From assembly GCF_013282215.1 (NCBI RefSeq), contig NZ_CP048103.1, positions 372,001 to 436,000 on the forward strand: a stretch of 64,000 nt of DNA, in the 5' to 3' direction. Below, piece by piece: positions 17,508 to 27,440 of this stretch (position 1 is the first letter of the stretch; the number at the start of each line of letters is the position of its first letter). The notes beneath the pieces were generated by a model. The model did not search any database. It saw nothing but the letters and a program-made list of their open reading frames with translations, and had not been told where the DNA came from. Source of the DNA: Kroppenstedtia eburnea (GTDB lineage: Bacteria > Bacillota > Bacilli > Thermoactinomycetales > DSM-45169). A program made the position numbers and the translations under genes.

Positions 17508-19929
17508 ACCGTTACGTAATTTTCTCACTCTGTTGGGGATCACTGTTGGTGTGGTCTCTCTTCTCGCCGTAACCAGCAGTGTCGCCACTACAAATCGTTT
17601 GATTAACGAACAGGTCCAGGAAACTTTGGGAACCACCGATTTTACGATTCAGTCCACCGAAGGAAACTTTCCGAAACAAGTACTGAAGGAAGTGGAGGAA
17701 GTTTCCGGTGTGGAAAAGGCCCTTGGACTGACCCATTTATCAGCTGAGGTTGATATTCCCGGTAAAAATGAAGCGGACTTGCCTGTTCGATTGACCGGTT
17801 TAAGCAAGATGGATTCTTCTTTGGTTCCGTTGAAGGTGATTCAAGGGAGTCCAAATTCATCGGGACTGTTCCTCTCCAATGCCACTGCCCGGTTATGGAG
17901 TGTGAAGCCGGGTGATTCGGTGAGCCTTAAAATCGACGGAAAAAAACATACTGTACCTGTTGCCGCAGTGGTTCGGGATACGATGTTTCTGAAGTACCCC
18001 GTCAGCGGGAATGAAGCGGCAGCCCGAAACCGGCATGCGGCAGCCCTGCCCATTGATCTTCTGGAAAAGTTGAGCGGCAAAAAAGGTGTTTTGCAGGAAG
18101 TCCGCATTCAGACAATGGAATCCGGCAAAGATCAAAGTATGAAAGAGATAGAAAGCCGGATGCACCATAAAGGTTATCCGGTTTATATCGAAGCGGCCAT
18201 AGCGGATCCCCGTCAGAAGAATCGGTTGGATGAATTGTATCTTTTTTTGCTGGTTTTGGGTGGGACAGCACTTCTCATCAGTTGCATGATCCTGTTCCAG
18301 ACCTTTTATACGAATATTGCCGAGCGGGAACGGGAATTTGCCATTATGAAAAGCTTTGGATCCACCCCGGATCAGATCCGGGGAATCGTTTTACGGGAGG
18401 CCTTGATTCTGTCGAGTGTGGGAACTTTGTTGGGAATCCTCCCGGGTATTTGGATGGCGGTTACATTGCAAAAGGGGATTTTCAGGTCTTTTCATGTGGA
18501 CTTTGATTATGAGATACAACTGGGAACAGCCCTGCCGGTTACTGTGGCCCTTGGAATCATTTTGCCGGTAATCGCTTCTCTGCTGCCTGTAAGTAGGGCC
18601 AGCCGGATCAGTGTGATACAGCTTCAAAAAATGGAAAAGGATGCATTGTCCCGTCCATCCAAGTGGAGAATCCTTTTTGGAGGAGCACTCCTGGGAATAT
18701 CCCTGTTTGATCATGACTGGTCCTATCTTCCTGCCATTCTTGGGGCGTTTATTCTTATCCCGTTTGCTTTTCGGGGAGTTCAACGATTGATGTGGAAGTT
18801 CTTGCGGAACCGGGTGGAAAGTGAAGTGGCTTTACGTAATGCCATTCGGCAGGGTCGGCGTCACTCCAATATGGCAGCTGTGCTGATGTTGGGCATAGCT
18901 CTCTCGCTATTGATGACATCTTTTTTTAACTACCAGGATAATTACTTGGAGAGGGATATGGCAAGCACCTTCGGGGGGCACCTGCAATTCCGGGCCGAAA
19001 ACCCTTTTACCAAACAGGAGATTGACGCGATACGGGAAGAAAAAGGTGTCAAGGATACAACCCGGCTGGGAGAGGCTTCGGTGATCTGGGGCTCCGGTGG
19101 AGAACAGCGGCGGATGAATGTATTGGGCGTGGATCCGGAGTGGCAACATTCCCATCCGTTGTACACTTTACAAAGAGGAGAGGAGAAAGCGACGGATTTA
19201 AGTGCAAAAGGGACCATTTTGCTGGGGGATTATGCTTTTCAACAATGGGGAGGGGAAATCGGGGAAATGATCCGATTGAAGACTCCCGGGGGTGAGGAGA
19301 AGTTCAGGGTCACCGGTGTGGTGAGAACCGGTTTTGATTCCAGTTATGTTGGATTTGTGGGAAAGGAGCGAATGAAAGAAGAGTTTGGCGTGGCGAAGGA
19401 GGTGCGGGGGTTGTTGGCACTTCATGATCAGCAGGATCAAGAAAAGATGAAAGAGACACTTCTGCATAACATGGGGAATCGTCTGGTTGAGGTACGCACT
19501 CTGGATGAAGAGATCAAATGGCAGCGTCGGTATTTTCCGGGCCTTTCCTTTCTTTTCGCCGGGTTGTTAGCGGTTGCGCTCGGTACGGTTGGGATAGGAA
19601 TTGTGAATCTCCTGCTGATGAGTGTGACTGAACGGCTGTCGGAGTATAAAACGATGAGGGCCATCGGGGCCGGGCGTTCACAGGTCTTCGGGATGGTTAT
19701 TGGAGAGGGGGCTGTGATCGGAGTGACCGGGATTCTCGTTGGCTCCTTACTCGGGTTCTGGTTGATCGGGTTGAATGCGATTTCCGATTTGGTGGATATG
19801 GAGTTTATTATACCCTGGACTGAATGGGTTATGATCTGTTTAAGTGGAGCTCTTGTCACCTTTGTCGCCACTTCCATTCCAGCTGCCCGGGCCGCTTTTG
19901 TTTCCATGCCCCCTGTATCTTCGGATTAA
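17470..19929 (+). CDS. ABC transporter permease, two FtsX domains
   Basis: An 819-residue membrane protein starting at MFWKISWRNFKRKPLRN, the usual FtsX-family entry; GGAGGGGGGG precedes the ATG. One N-terminal helix (~14-36) is followed by a ~200-residue extracellular domain. A first FtsX core has three helices (~255-390; REREFAIMKSFGSTPDQI). After a further helix and a second extracellular domain comes a second FtsX core near the C-terminus (~690-810; YKTMRAIGAGRSQV). Such permeases extrude lipoproteins, peptides or antibiotics. With the overlapping ATPase it forms an exporter next to a PadR gene and upstream of a peptide cluster. Confidence 0.88.
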   Translation: MFWKISWRNFKRKPLRNFLTLLGITVGVVSLLAVTSSVATTNRLINEQVQETLGTTDFTIQSTEGNFPKQVLKEVEEVSGVEKALGLTHLSAEVDIPGKNEADLPVRLTGLSKMDSSLVPLKVIQGSPNSSGLFLSNATARLWSVKPGDSVSLKIDGKKHTVPVAAVVRDTMFLKYPVSGNEAAARNRHAAALPIDLLEKLSGKKGVLQEVRIQTMESGKDQSMKEIESRMHHKGYPVYIEAAIADPRQKNRLDELYLFLLVLGGTALLISCMILFQTFYTNIAEREREFAIMKSFGSTPDQIRGIVLREALILSSVGTLLGILPGIWMAVTLQKGIFRSFHVDFDYEIQLGTALPVTVALGIILPVIASLLPVSRASRISVIQLQKMEKDALSRPSKWRILFGGALLGISLFDHDWSYLPAILGAFILIPFAFRGVQRLMWKFLRNRVESEVALRNAIRQGRRHSNMAAVLMLGIALSLLMTSFFNYQDNYLERDMASTFGGHLQFRAENPFTKQEIDAIREEKGVKDTTRLGEASVIWGSGGEQRRMNVLGVDPEWQHSHPLYTLQRGEEKATDLSAKGTILLGDYAFQQWGGEIGEMIRLKTPGGEEKFRVTGVVRTGFDSSYVGFVGKERMKEEFGVAKEVRGLLALHDQQDQEKMKETLLHNMGNRLVEVRTLDEEIKWQRRYFPGLSFLFAGLLAVALGTVGIGIVNLLLMSVTERLSEYKTMRAIGAGRSQVFGMVIGEGAVIGVTGILVGSLLGFWLIGLNAISDLVDMEFIIPWTEWVMICLSGALVTFVATSIPAARAAFVSMPPVSSD

Positions 19930-20041
19930 GTCGGGGTGATGTTGGGGAGTGATGGCTGATCCCCCCCTTGGAGAATCTTGGGTTGCTGAACGCCGACAAT
20001 TCGAGGCTCCGGAATAAGAACTCCGTATTCAGGTAAATTAT

Positions 20042-20071
20042 CCGTCGGGGCAAAGCCCCAAATACCGACGG
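20042..20071 (+). promoter_or_regulatory. Nested hairpin upstream of the PadR gene
   Basis: CCGTCGG (20042-20048) pairs with CCGACGG (20065-20071), and inside it GGGGC pairs with GCCCC around AAA. It lies 20 bases before the PadR ATG, with no T run. It may shape the leader mRNA or mark the end of the exporter transcript. Confidence 0.4.
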
Positions 20072-20090
20072 TAGAACTGAGGAAAGAATT

Positions 20091-20600
20091 ATGTCAGTGA
20101 AGCATGCCATTTTGGCTTTGTTGTATCAGAGAAACAGACACGGGTACGATATCAAGGTCAAATTTGAGAGGATGGTCCACGGCCAATGGCCTTTGAACGC
20201 AGGTCAGGTATACACCACTTTGGATCGACTGATCAGGGACGGTTTGGTTAAACCCGTGACGGATTCGGGTGACGATCGCAAAGAGTATCAGATCACCGAT
20301 GCCGGGAGAGAGGAACTGCACCGGTGGTTGTTGATGCCTGTGGAACGGTATCTGCTGAAGGATGCTTTTTTCTTTAAACTCCTGTGTGCCCAGGAGATTG
20401 ATTTCCACCAGGAGTCGGAAATATTGAGTCGACAGCGGGCTTCCCTGATTCGGAATATGATGCAGTTGCGCCAACTGCGGGCGGGACTGGACCCAGAGCG
20501 CCATCGGTCCATGATTTATCTGGTGGAAGGCGGGATTCTCCATTTGGAAGCGGATATGAAATGGGTGGAAATGCTTTTGGAAGAGATAAAAGAGGAATGA
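20091..20600 (+). CDS. PadR family transcriptional regulator
   Basis: A 169-residue PadR. The N-terminal winged helix (~1-80) shows the family pattern: ILALLYQRNRHGYDIKVKFE, then QVYTTLDRLIRDGLVKPV and KEYQITDAGREEL in the wing. The C-terminal helical part (~95-165) resembles the PadR C-terminal dimerisation domain of the Vir-like subgroup. PadR proteins usually repress exporters or stress genes and bind AT-rich palindromes. The palindromes at 20796, 48437 and 51602, each before an envelope or efflux gene, are the obvious candidate targets, although that link is inferred. Confidence 0.9.
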   Translation: MSVKHAILALLYQRNRHGYDIKVKFERMVHGQWPLNAGQVYTTLDRLIRDGLVKPVTDSGDDRKEYQITDAGREELHRWLLMPVERYLLKDAFFFKLLCAQEIDFHQESEILSRQRASLIRNMMQLRQLRAGLDPERHRSMIYLVEGGILHLEADMKWVEMLLEEIKEE

Positions 20601-20795
20601 ATATCCTCTATTGGAAGTTTCTGCATTAGGCCCCGGTTTTACCGGGGAGGAGATTTCCGGCGAACAGGTGGGTCGGTTTGAAAATGGCGGCCATCGTGCA
20701 ACAGATGGCCTGTTCTGTATTTTTCCCAGTTGGGCAATAACAACCGGGATCCGGGGAATCGGCTCGAGTCCCTGTTGCTTTTTTTCCGCTCAGCA

Positions 20796-20826
20796 ATATA
20801 CTTAGTATATAGATACCGGGTATATA
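20796..20826 (+). promoter_or_regulatory. Tandem palindromic operator A (candidate PadR site)
   Basis: A perfect palindrome ATATACTTAGTATAT (20796-20810) is followed by ATACCGGGTAT (20813-20823), 15 bases centre to centre. The same pair of palindromes recurs at 48437 and 51602. It stands ~110 bases before the DUF4097 gene and ~200 bases after the PadR gene. The 20601-20936 gap holds no gene. Confidence 0.8.
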
Positions 20827-20936
20827 TTGTGTGCGTCATTATGCTGCGGATATCAAACAGATCTGGTGACAGGGATGGACGAATTCATTCGATCCCAACG
20901 AACCATGAACAATCGTTTTTATGGGAGTGAATCATA

Positions 20937-21686
20937 ATGGTCAAGAAATTCCTTTCGATCTTTTCCGCCTTTTTAATGTTGCTGACGGGGTCTGCATGTT
21001 CTGCAAAAGGGGACCCTGTGACGGAGAAGGATTCGGTGGATGGTAACGGCATCAAAACCGTCTCAGTCAATTATCGAAACGTTCATCTCGTTGTGGAAAA
21101 AGGAACCTCAAACCAGCTGGAAGTGGAATTGGATACCTATGAACGGGGTCCGGAGCTTTCCGTGAACAAGAACGGAGATCACGTGGATGTTGTGGCGGAA
21201 GGGGGGATCTTCCAACTGGGTTTCATCAAAGTGGGCGGTTTTTCGGGGAAATCCCCAAAGATGACGATCAAAGTTCCTGAAAACTACAGGCAAAATCTCA
21301 ATTTTGAAGGGACGGCGGGAAACGTGAAGCTCCGAAACCTCAACTTGAATGAAGTTAGTTTCTCAACCAAAGCCTCTCATGTGGACGGGGCGGGAATCAC
21401 AGCCCGTCGGATCAACGGCAACAGTGCCAGCGGTAATATCTCCATCGCTTTCGAGAAGTTTGCCACCGAGATGAATTTATCCAGTGCAAGCGGAAATATT
21501 CGGCTGGAACTGAATGACAAACATCCGGATTTAACCCTGGAAACGACAACCGCTTCCGGATCAAGGGAGATTGATTTTCCCATTAAGGGTTCGAAAAACA
21601 GCGAAGGCTTTTCGGGAACGATAGGAAAGGGAACACATCATGTCCGTTTGAAAACATCATCCGGCAGCATATCACTCACCCCCTGA
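20937..21686 (+). CDS. DUF4097 family exported envelope protein
   Basis: A 249-residue protein with a signal peptide (MVKKFLSIFSAFLMLLTGSAC). Cys21 could be a lipid anchor, but the lipobox (GSAC) is weak. The rest is a repetitive beta-strand region with alternating N-A-S-G-N motifs (NGNSASGNISI, NLSSASGNIRL, TASGSREI), typical of DUF4097 beta-solenoids such as LiaG and the C-terminal part of LiaX. These act in envelope stress sensing or protection against antimicrobial peptides. It stands alone behind operator A, so it is probably PadR-controlled. Its TGA lies at the left edge of a repeat element. Confidence 0.8.
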   Translation: MVKKFLSIFSAFLMLLTGSACSAKGDPVTEKDSVDGNGIKTVSVNYRNVHLVVEKGTSNQLEVELDTYERGPELSVNKNGDHVDVVAEGGIFQLGFIKVGGFSGKSPKMTIKVPENYRQNLNFEGTAGNVKLRNLNLNEVSFSTKASHVDGAGITARRINGNSASGNISIAFEKFATEMNLSSASGNIRLELNDKHPDLTLETTTASGSREIDFPIKGSKNSEGFSGTIGKGTHHVRLKTSSGSISLTP

Positions 21687-21811
21687 GCATTGTGAAAAAA
21701 CCGTTCACAGGGAGGGGCGGGTTTCACATGGAGTGTCTTTGGATCGTCAGAACGTTGGCGCCGGTATGTGAAACCCAATCCCGGCCGACCCGGGCAGCAC
21801 AACGCTTCTAA
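21684..21811 (+). repeat. Palindromic repeat element, copy 3
   Basis: About 128 bp with a degenerate left end (TGAGCATTGTGAA) and right end CACAACGCTTCTA. It contains the family hairpin GGGTTTCACATG ... TATGTGAAACCC but no tandem module. Its left edge coincides with the stop codon of the DUF4097 gene. Confidence 0.8.
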
Positions 21812-21890
21812 AATCGGATGGTTGAAGGGCCGGATGCCCTCGGTGCAGTTTTTTGCGTGAAACACTAAATACCTTTTTTGTTTTGTTTTT

Positions 21891-21896
21891 TATAAT
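21891..21896 (+). promoter_or_regulatory. Possible -10 box of the first NRPS gene
   Basis: A consensus TATAAT lies ~60 bases before the synthetase start, downstream of a T-rich tract. No good -35 is visible at the proper distance, so an activator may be needed. Confidence 0.4.
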
Positions 21897-21953
21897 CGGA
21901 AGAGGGGCAATTTTGTGTTGAAAGCAAGGATGATCCGATCCGGGGGTGATCAG

Positions 21954-24900
21954 ATGAATAAGTCAGGGAGTATGAATGTTCAACAAGATGTTTTTGTGTT
22001 ACCTGCTTCCTATGCACAGGAACAACTATGGTTTTTTGAACAGATGCAGCCGGAAAGCCCTGTTTATAATTTGGTGTTCGGTTACCGTTTGACCGGTCCG
22101 TTGGACCTTGGCGTGTTAAAAAGGTGTCTCGATGAGCTCATCCGTCGTCATGAAACGCTTCGTACGACTTTTTCCAAACAGAATGGAAAGCCGGTTCAAG
22201 TGGTGCATCCCCCTTTTTCTTTATCGATACCTGTGGTCGATTTGGCATCTTCTCCTCTTGAGGATCGGCTCGACCTTGGGTTGCAAGAGGCGAAAAATGA
22301 GGGAGCCCGTCCTTTTAACCTCACAGAAGGACCCTTGTTCAGGGTGAAGTTGATTCGGTTGGAGAATCTGGATCATTTGTTAATCTTCAATGTGCATCAT
22401 ATTGTGTTTGATGGCTGGTCAGCCAATGTTTTCTTAAAGGAACTGACACAATTGTACAGGTCTTTTTCCCTTGGGGAGCCCTCCCCTCTTCCGGAATTGA
22501 CTCTGCAATATGCAGACTTTGCTTACTGGCAAAAGGAAAAGATGGAGGAGAAGGAGATTGAGGATCGTATTTCTTATTGGGAGAAGAAGTTGAAGCCGGA
22601 ACCTCCCCGGCTGGAGTTGCCGACTGATGATCCTTATTCAACAACACAGACGTTTTCGGGGGCGATTGAGACTTTTTCATTGCCACAGTCCATCACCAAA
22701 CGGCTGAAGGTATTGGGAGAGGAAGAGGGATCCTCACTGTTCATGGTGCTTTTGGCGGCGTTCAAGTCATTTCTCCACCGTTACACAGGCCAAACCGATT
22801 TGACTTCCGGTGTCGCTGTGACAAGTCGGAATCGCAGTGAACTGGAAGGAATGATCGGATATTTCGTTAATCAGCTGGTGGTCCGGACCGATGTATCGGG
22901 AATGCCCAGCTTTCGTGAGTTGATCCAACGTGTACGCAAGGAATTTCTTGAATCCGTCCATCATGACATTCCTTTCGGCAAGCTGGTGGAGCATCTGAAG
23001 CCGGAGCGAATAGCGAATCATAATCCTTTTTTTCAAGTGATGTTTCTCTTTGAAGATGAATCCGACGGACAAAAAGAGTTGGCACCGGGTATTGAGATGA
23101 AGCCGTTGGAAATTGACAATGGAACGGCTAAATTTGAGTTGGCCCTCCGTTTTAAGAATGATCGGGATTCTCTGATTGGAGAGTTGGAGTACAACAGCGA
23201 CTTGTTTCGTCGGGACAGTATTCAGAATATGATTGAACATTTAATTACATTGCTTAAACATGCCACGGAACACCCGGATCAATCGGTTGCCTCGTTGCCC
23301 ATCTTAACCGAGAAGGAGCGGCATCTATTCTCGCAAGAGCGGAGCAAAGAGAGTTTTCAGTATCCGGATCTCAGGTTGGTTCACCAACTGATTCAGGAGC
23401 AAGCAGAGCGGATCCCCGATGTGGTGGCAGTGGTTGGAGAACAAGGAAGACTTACCTACGGTGAATTAAATCGAAGAGCAAACCGGTTGGCCCACTATCT
23501 ACGGAAAAAGGGGGTTGGTCCGGGGGTATTGGTGGGAGTTCATCTGGAACGATCCTGGGAACTCATGATCAGTCTCTTGGCCATCTGGAAAGCAGGTGGG
23601 GTTTATCTGCCGCTGGATCCATTCTATCCAAAAGAACGGATCGCGATGATAGTGAAAGATGCCAAGGCTTCTCTCTTGCTGACCAGCCGGAAATTGAGTG
23701 AATCCCTTTCCTCCGGGATAAAGGTGCCGCTTCTCTTAATGGATGAGGAATGGAAGGCCATTGAAGAGGAATCTTCGGCCAACGGAACATTGGCTGGGGC
23801 ATGGAGTCCGGATCACTTGGCTTATGTGATCTTCACTTCCGGATCTACGGGAAGACCCAAAGGGGTCAGCGTGACTCACCGGGCTCTGATGCACCAAATG
23901 GAGTGGACCCGTCGCAAATATCCGTTGGAGATGGAGGATGCAGTCTTGTTTAAAACCTCCATCTGTTTTGACCCCTCTTTAATGGAGATGTGCAATCCGC
24001 TTCTTTGCGGTGCGCGGGTGGTGTTGGGTCCTCCGGGGACGGAAATGCGTCCGGAAAAACAAGTGGAGATCATTCAAAACGAGGGTGTCACCCGTCTACT
24101 GTTGGTTCCATCGATTTTGGAACGGTTGCTGGATCTCCCCTCCTTCTCTGAATGTACCAGTCTGAAAGAAGTTTGGACCGGGGGGGAAATCCTGACTCCC
24201 GATCTGGAGAGACGTTTTTTTTCCAAAATGAAAGCCAACCTGGTGAACATGTACGGGCCCACGGAGTGCTGTATCGGGGTGACCGCATGGGACTGCACTC
24301 CGGAAAAAACCGAGGGCCGCATCCCCATCGGTTCCGGGGCACCTTTTGCACAATTGTATGTACTGGACCATCACATGCAGCCTGTTCCCGCCGGTGTGGT
24401 AGGTGAATTGTATCTCGGAGGGCCGATGCTGGCCGAAGGATATATCAACCGGCCGGATTTAACGGAGGAAGTTTTTATTTCCCATCCCTTTTCCGGGGAA
24501 CCTGGAGCCCGGCTGTACAAGACGGGGGATCGGGTCCGTTATCGGGAGGATGGAACCTTGGAGTGTTTGGGGAGGGTGGACCACCAGGTCAAAGTACGCG
24601 GAGTCCGTATTGAACTGCAAGAGATAGAAGCCCTGTTGAGGAAACATCAGAGCGTGAAAAAAGCGGCGGTTTTGGCACGGGAGGACGAATCAGGTGAAAC
24701 CGGTTTGGTGGCTTACCTGATCCCTGAAGAGGAACCGGTGGCAACGGCCAAACTACGATTATATCTGCAGGATTTCCTGCCGGCATATATGATCCCGACC
24801 CACTTTATCTTTATGGATGCCTTTCCTGTCCACGAGAACAATGGAAAGCTGGATTACAAGGCATTTCCCTCTCCGATACCATCCCGGGACAAGGAAGTAT

Positions 24901-25961
24901 ATCTGGCGGCGCGGGACCGAATGGAACTGGAGATGGTCAAACTCTGGGAAAAGGTTCTTCATATCAACGATATTGGATTGACGGACAATTTTTTTGATAT
25001 AGGTGGACACTCCCTGAAAGCGGTGGAGTTGTTGGATGCCATTCATGAAACATTTGATGTGGAATTGCCCCTTACCACCCTGTTTCAAAAATCCACAGTC
25101 ATGGAACTTTGCGACCATATCCGGGATGAAGTTCCGATATGGGGAGAGATTTTGGTTTGCATGCAGAAAGGGGATGGTTCCGAGGCTCCCTTTGTAATGA
25201 TCCATCCCGGCGGAGGTGGAGTATTATGTTATTATCATTTGACCAAGGCCTTGGGAGCTCATCAAACCGTTTATGGCATACAAGCCGTGGGGTATGATTC
25301 CGGGGAATCCCCATTGACGGACATTCACGAGATGGCCGATCTTTATGTGGAACGGTTATGCGCACAGTTGCCCCGTGGACCATACCGGTTCTTGGGTTGG
25401 TCTTTTGGAGCGACGCTGGCTTATGAGATGACCCGAAGAATGGAGAAGAGAGGAGAAAAGGTGGAGTTTCTGGGGCTTTTGGATGCACATCCTTTTGATT
25501 GCCGGGATGAGAGTTCACTCACGATTTCGAGAAACTCAGACTCATTGGTGGCTTGGGCAGAAAGGATGGGAATGGATAAAAAAGAACTGGAAGGATTGGA
25601 TCGGGAGCAACAACTGTTGAGGATTCTTCGCCTGGGGCAGGAGCGTCAAATCTTGCCTGTGAGCGCAGATGTATCCACCGTTAAAAAATATCTCGAGATC
25701 ATGATGGCCAACCGCAGTGCAGCCCGCAGTTATACGGTAACAAAACCGATTCAGACGGATTTGCACTTGTTTCAGGTGCAAGAATTGTCACCCCTCGATC
25801 CGGTTTCTTTGGTGGATCCGAGCCGGTGGTACAGGCGAACTGCCGGTCATGTGCGGGAATATTCCATCAAAGGTCACCATCATAATCTGATCGATCCTCC
25901 ACATGTGGAATTTTTGGCGAAACAGATTCGACGGGCGCTGATAAAAACGGAAGTGGTTTAA
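21954..25961 (+). CDS. Nonribosomal peptide synthetase, one module with thioesterase (C-A-T-TE)
   Basis: About 1335 residues from an ATG with GGGGGTG upstream; an alternative GTG is at 21915. Domains: condensation (~10-440; active HHIVFDG, His148-149), adenylation (~460-960; FTSGSTGRPKG, YKTGDR, C-terminal GKLDYK lysine), thiolation (Ser1020 in GGHSLK) and type I thioesterase (~1085-1330; nucleophile Ser1150 in GWSFGA, His in GHHHNL). The ten-residue adenylation code I read is DPMLWGMIGK; the leading Asp indicates an alpha-amino acid but I cannot name it. The thioesterase makes this the release module, although it is encoded before the three-module synthetase. Confidence 0.93.
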   Translation: MNKSGSMNVQQDVFVLPASYAQEQLWFFEQMQPESPVYNLVFGYRLTGPLDLGVLKRCLDELIRRHETLRTTFSKQNGKPVQVVHPPFSLSIPVVDLASSPLEDRLDLGLQEAKNEGARPFNLTEGPLFRVKLIRLENLDHLLIFNVHHIVFDGWSANVFLKELTQLYRSFSLGEPSPLPELTLQYADFAYWQKEKMEEKEIEDRISYWEKKLKPEPPRLELPTDDPYSTTQTFSGAIETFSLPQSITKRLKVLGEEEGSSLFMVLLAAFKSFLHRYTGQTDLTSGVAVTSRNRSELEGMIGYFVNQLVVRTDVSGMPSFRELIQRVRKEFLESVHHDIPFGKLVEHLKPERIANHNPFFQVMFLFEDESDGQKELAPGIEMKPLEIDNGTAKFELALRFKNDRDSLIGELEYNSDLFRRDSIQNMIEHLITLLKHATEHPDQSVASLPILTEKERHLFSQERSKESFQYPDLRLVHQLIQEQAERIPDVVAVVGEQGRLTYGELNRRANRLAHYLRKKGVGPGVLVGVHLERSWELMISLLAIWKAGGVYLPLDPFYPKERIAMIVKDAKASLLLTSRKLSESLSSGIKVPLLLMDEEWKAIEEESSANGTLAGAWSPDHLAYVIFTSGSTGRPKGVSVTHRALMHQMEWTRRKYPLEMEDAVLFKTSICFDPSLMEMCNPLLCGARVVLGPPGTEMRPEKQVEIIQNEGVTRLLLVPSILERLLDLPSFSECTSLKEVWTGGEILTPDLERRFFSKMKANLVNMYGPTECCIGVTAWDCTPEKTEGRIPIGSGAPFAQLYVLDHHMQPVPAGVVGELYLGGPMLAEGYINRPDLTEEVFISHPFSGEPGARLYKTGDRVRYREDGTLECLGRVDHQVKVRGVRIELQEIEALLRKHQSVKKAAVLAREDESGETGLVAYLIPEEEPVATAKLRLYLQDFLPAYMIPTHFIFMDAFPVHENNGKLDYKAFPSPIPSRDKEVYLAARDRMELEMVKLWEKVLHINDIGLTDNFFDIGGHSLKAVELLDAIHETFDVELPLTTLFQKSTVMELCDHIRDEVPIWGEILVCMQKGDGSEAPFVMIHPGGGGVLCYYHLTKALGAHQTVYGIQAVGYDSGESPLTDIHEMADLYVERLCAQLPRGPYRFLGWSFGATLAYEMTRRMEKRGEKVEFLGLLDAHPFDCRDESSLTISRNSDSLVAWAERMGMDKKELEGLDREQQLLRILRLGQERQILPVSADVSTVKKYLEIMMANRSAARSYTVTKPIQTDLHLFQVQELSPLDPVSLVDPSRWYRRTAGHVREYSIKGHHHNLIDPPHVEFLAKQIRRALIKTEVV

Positions 25962-26390
25962 AAGAAGGGATTCGCTCTTTCCGTGAAAGACCCCCTGTCT
26001 TCAGAAGTGTAAACTGACAAAACGGTGTCTTTTTTTAAAGAACGTTTGGTTCATGAAGGAACCAAGCGTTCTTTGCTTGTTGAAAAATTGCGGGGAATAC
26101 GGTGGTTGATGTATTGCAGGTGCTTTATGATGTCTTTGAAAGTTTGTAAGAAGTGAATAACCCTCTCTTTTGTTGAAAAGGTTGGTTTTAATTGGGCTCA
26201 TGGGTGTGATCACCAAAGATTAAAGGGTTACGGAGGTTGGGAAAATGGTTCTCAGTTAAGACTCCTTTGTGCCGGGTTGGGAAGATGTGGATCTTTGTTT
26301 CCCCTGGGTAGAGGAGTTTTTGTCGTTGAGTGGAGAGGATGTAAAGGCAAGTCTCGATTAAAAAGATAATGGATGAAAGGAGCCGATGAG
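25962..26390 (+). other. Gap between synthetase and oxygenase genes, with a strong hairpin
   Basis: No gene. Positions 26036-26074 form a long stem (AAAGAACG, then TTGGTTC / GAACCAA, then CGTTCTTT) with a 6-base loop, placed 75 bases after the synthetase stop. It is likely a terminator, though its T run is short. The oxygenase therefore probably has its own promoter somewhere in 26080-26370. Confidence 0.55.
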
Positions 26391-27425
26391 GTGAAAACTT
26401 CATGGGAAAAGAGAAAGAAGTTTGCCAAACCGACCCCGATTCGTACAGATCAGCAGGAGATGATCCAGATCGGAAATCTTTTTGATACAGGCCAGTTGCC
26501 GATGTTGGTCACTCCCCGGGTCCCCGACGTGGATCTGACGGAATGGGTAAAGAGCCGGAGAGATTTTATTGAACAGAAATTAAGGATACACGGCGGCATT
26601 CTTTTCAGAGGATTTGATATTCATACAGAAAAGGATTTTCAAACATTCACTGATAAAAACATTCTTGTTCCCATGCAATACAAGGAGGGAGCCACACCTC
26701 GATCCAAGGTGACTGAAAACACGTACACTTCCACTGAATTTCCCTCCGATCAGCATATTGCGTTGCATAATGAACTGTCCTATGTGACCACTTGGCCACA
26801 AAAGATATGTTTTTGCAGTATAACTCCTCCGAAGGTGGGTGGAGAAACGCCGATTGTGGATGTGCGCCGGGTTTATGAGCGATTGGATGTTTCTCTCAGA
26901 GATAAATTCGCAGAAAAAGGCTGGATGCTGGAGCGGAACTATGGCGACGGTTTCGGATTGAGATGGCAGGATGTTTTCCATACAGAGGATCCAAAGGAAG
27001 TGGAAAAGTATTGCAAAGAAAATCAAATAGAATTTGAGTGGAAAGACGAAATCCACCTCAGGACTCGACAAGTTCGGTCTGCTGTGAGAAAACACCCGGA
27101 TACCGGTGAGTGGTTGTGGTTCAATCATATTGTTTTCTGGCATGAGTCCAGCCTGGAGTCGAAAGTACGGGAGATGCTCATTGAAAGCTTTGGAAGGGGG
27201 AACCTCCCTTACAACACCTATTATGGAGACGGTACGCCCATAGATTACAAAGATGCGGAGCATATTCGGAATGCTTATGATCAGGAGACCGTGTCCTTCC
27301 GATGGGAAAAAGGGGATGTTTTGTTGTTGGATAACATGTTGGTGGCCCATGGGCGAAATCCTTTTAGCGGAGACCGGAAGATACTGGTTTCGATGGGGGA
27401 GCCGTACACTCCGGAGAATTTGTGA
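26391..27425 (+). CDS. SyrP/TauD-type Fe(II)/2-oxoglutarate oxygenase
   Basis: About 344 residues from a GTG eight bases after AAAGGAG. It is a TauD/TfdA (clavaminate synthase-like) fold. Iron ligands: His126-x-Glu128 in ALHNELSYV and distal His320 in MLVAHGRNPFSGDRKIL; the following Arg would bind 2-oxoglutarate. The HNE variant is typical of SyrP-like enzymes that hydroxylate amino acids held on NRPS carrier domains. It lies 15 bases before the three-module synthetase, whose first domain is a non-catalytic condensation-like domain. I infer beta-hydroxylation of the first residue, which has a glutamine-like code. Confidence 0.88.
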   Translation: MKTSWEKRKKFAKPTPIRTDQQEMIQIGNLFDTGQLPMLVTPRVPDVDLTEWVKSRRDFIEQKLRIHGGILFRGFDIHTEKDFQTFTDKNILVPMQYKEGATPRSKVTENTYTSTEFPSDQHIALHNELSYVTTWPQKICFCSITPPKVGGETPIVDVRRVYERLDVSLRDKFAEKGWMLERNYGDGFGLRWQDVFHTEDPKEVEKYCKENQIEFEWKDEIHLRTRQVRSAVRKHPDTGEWLWFNHIVFWHESSLESKVREMLIESFGRGNLPYNTYYGDGTPIDYKDAEHIRNAYDQETVSFRWEKGDVLLLDNMLVAHGRNPFSGDRKILVSMGEPYTPENL

Positions 27426-27440
27426 TGAGGGGGCTGTTTG

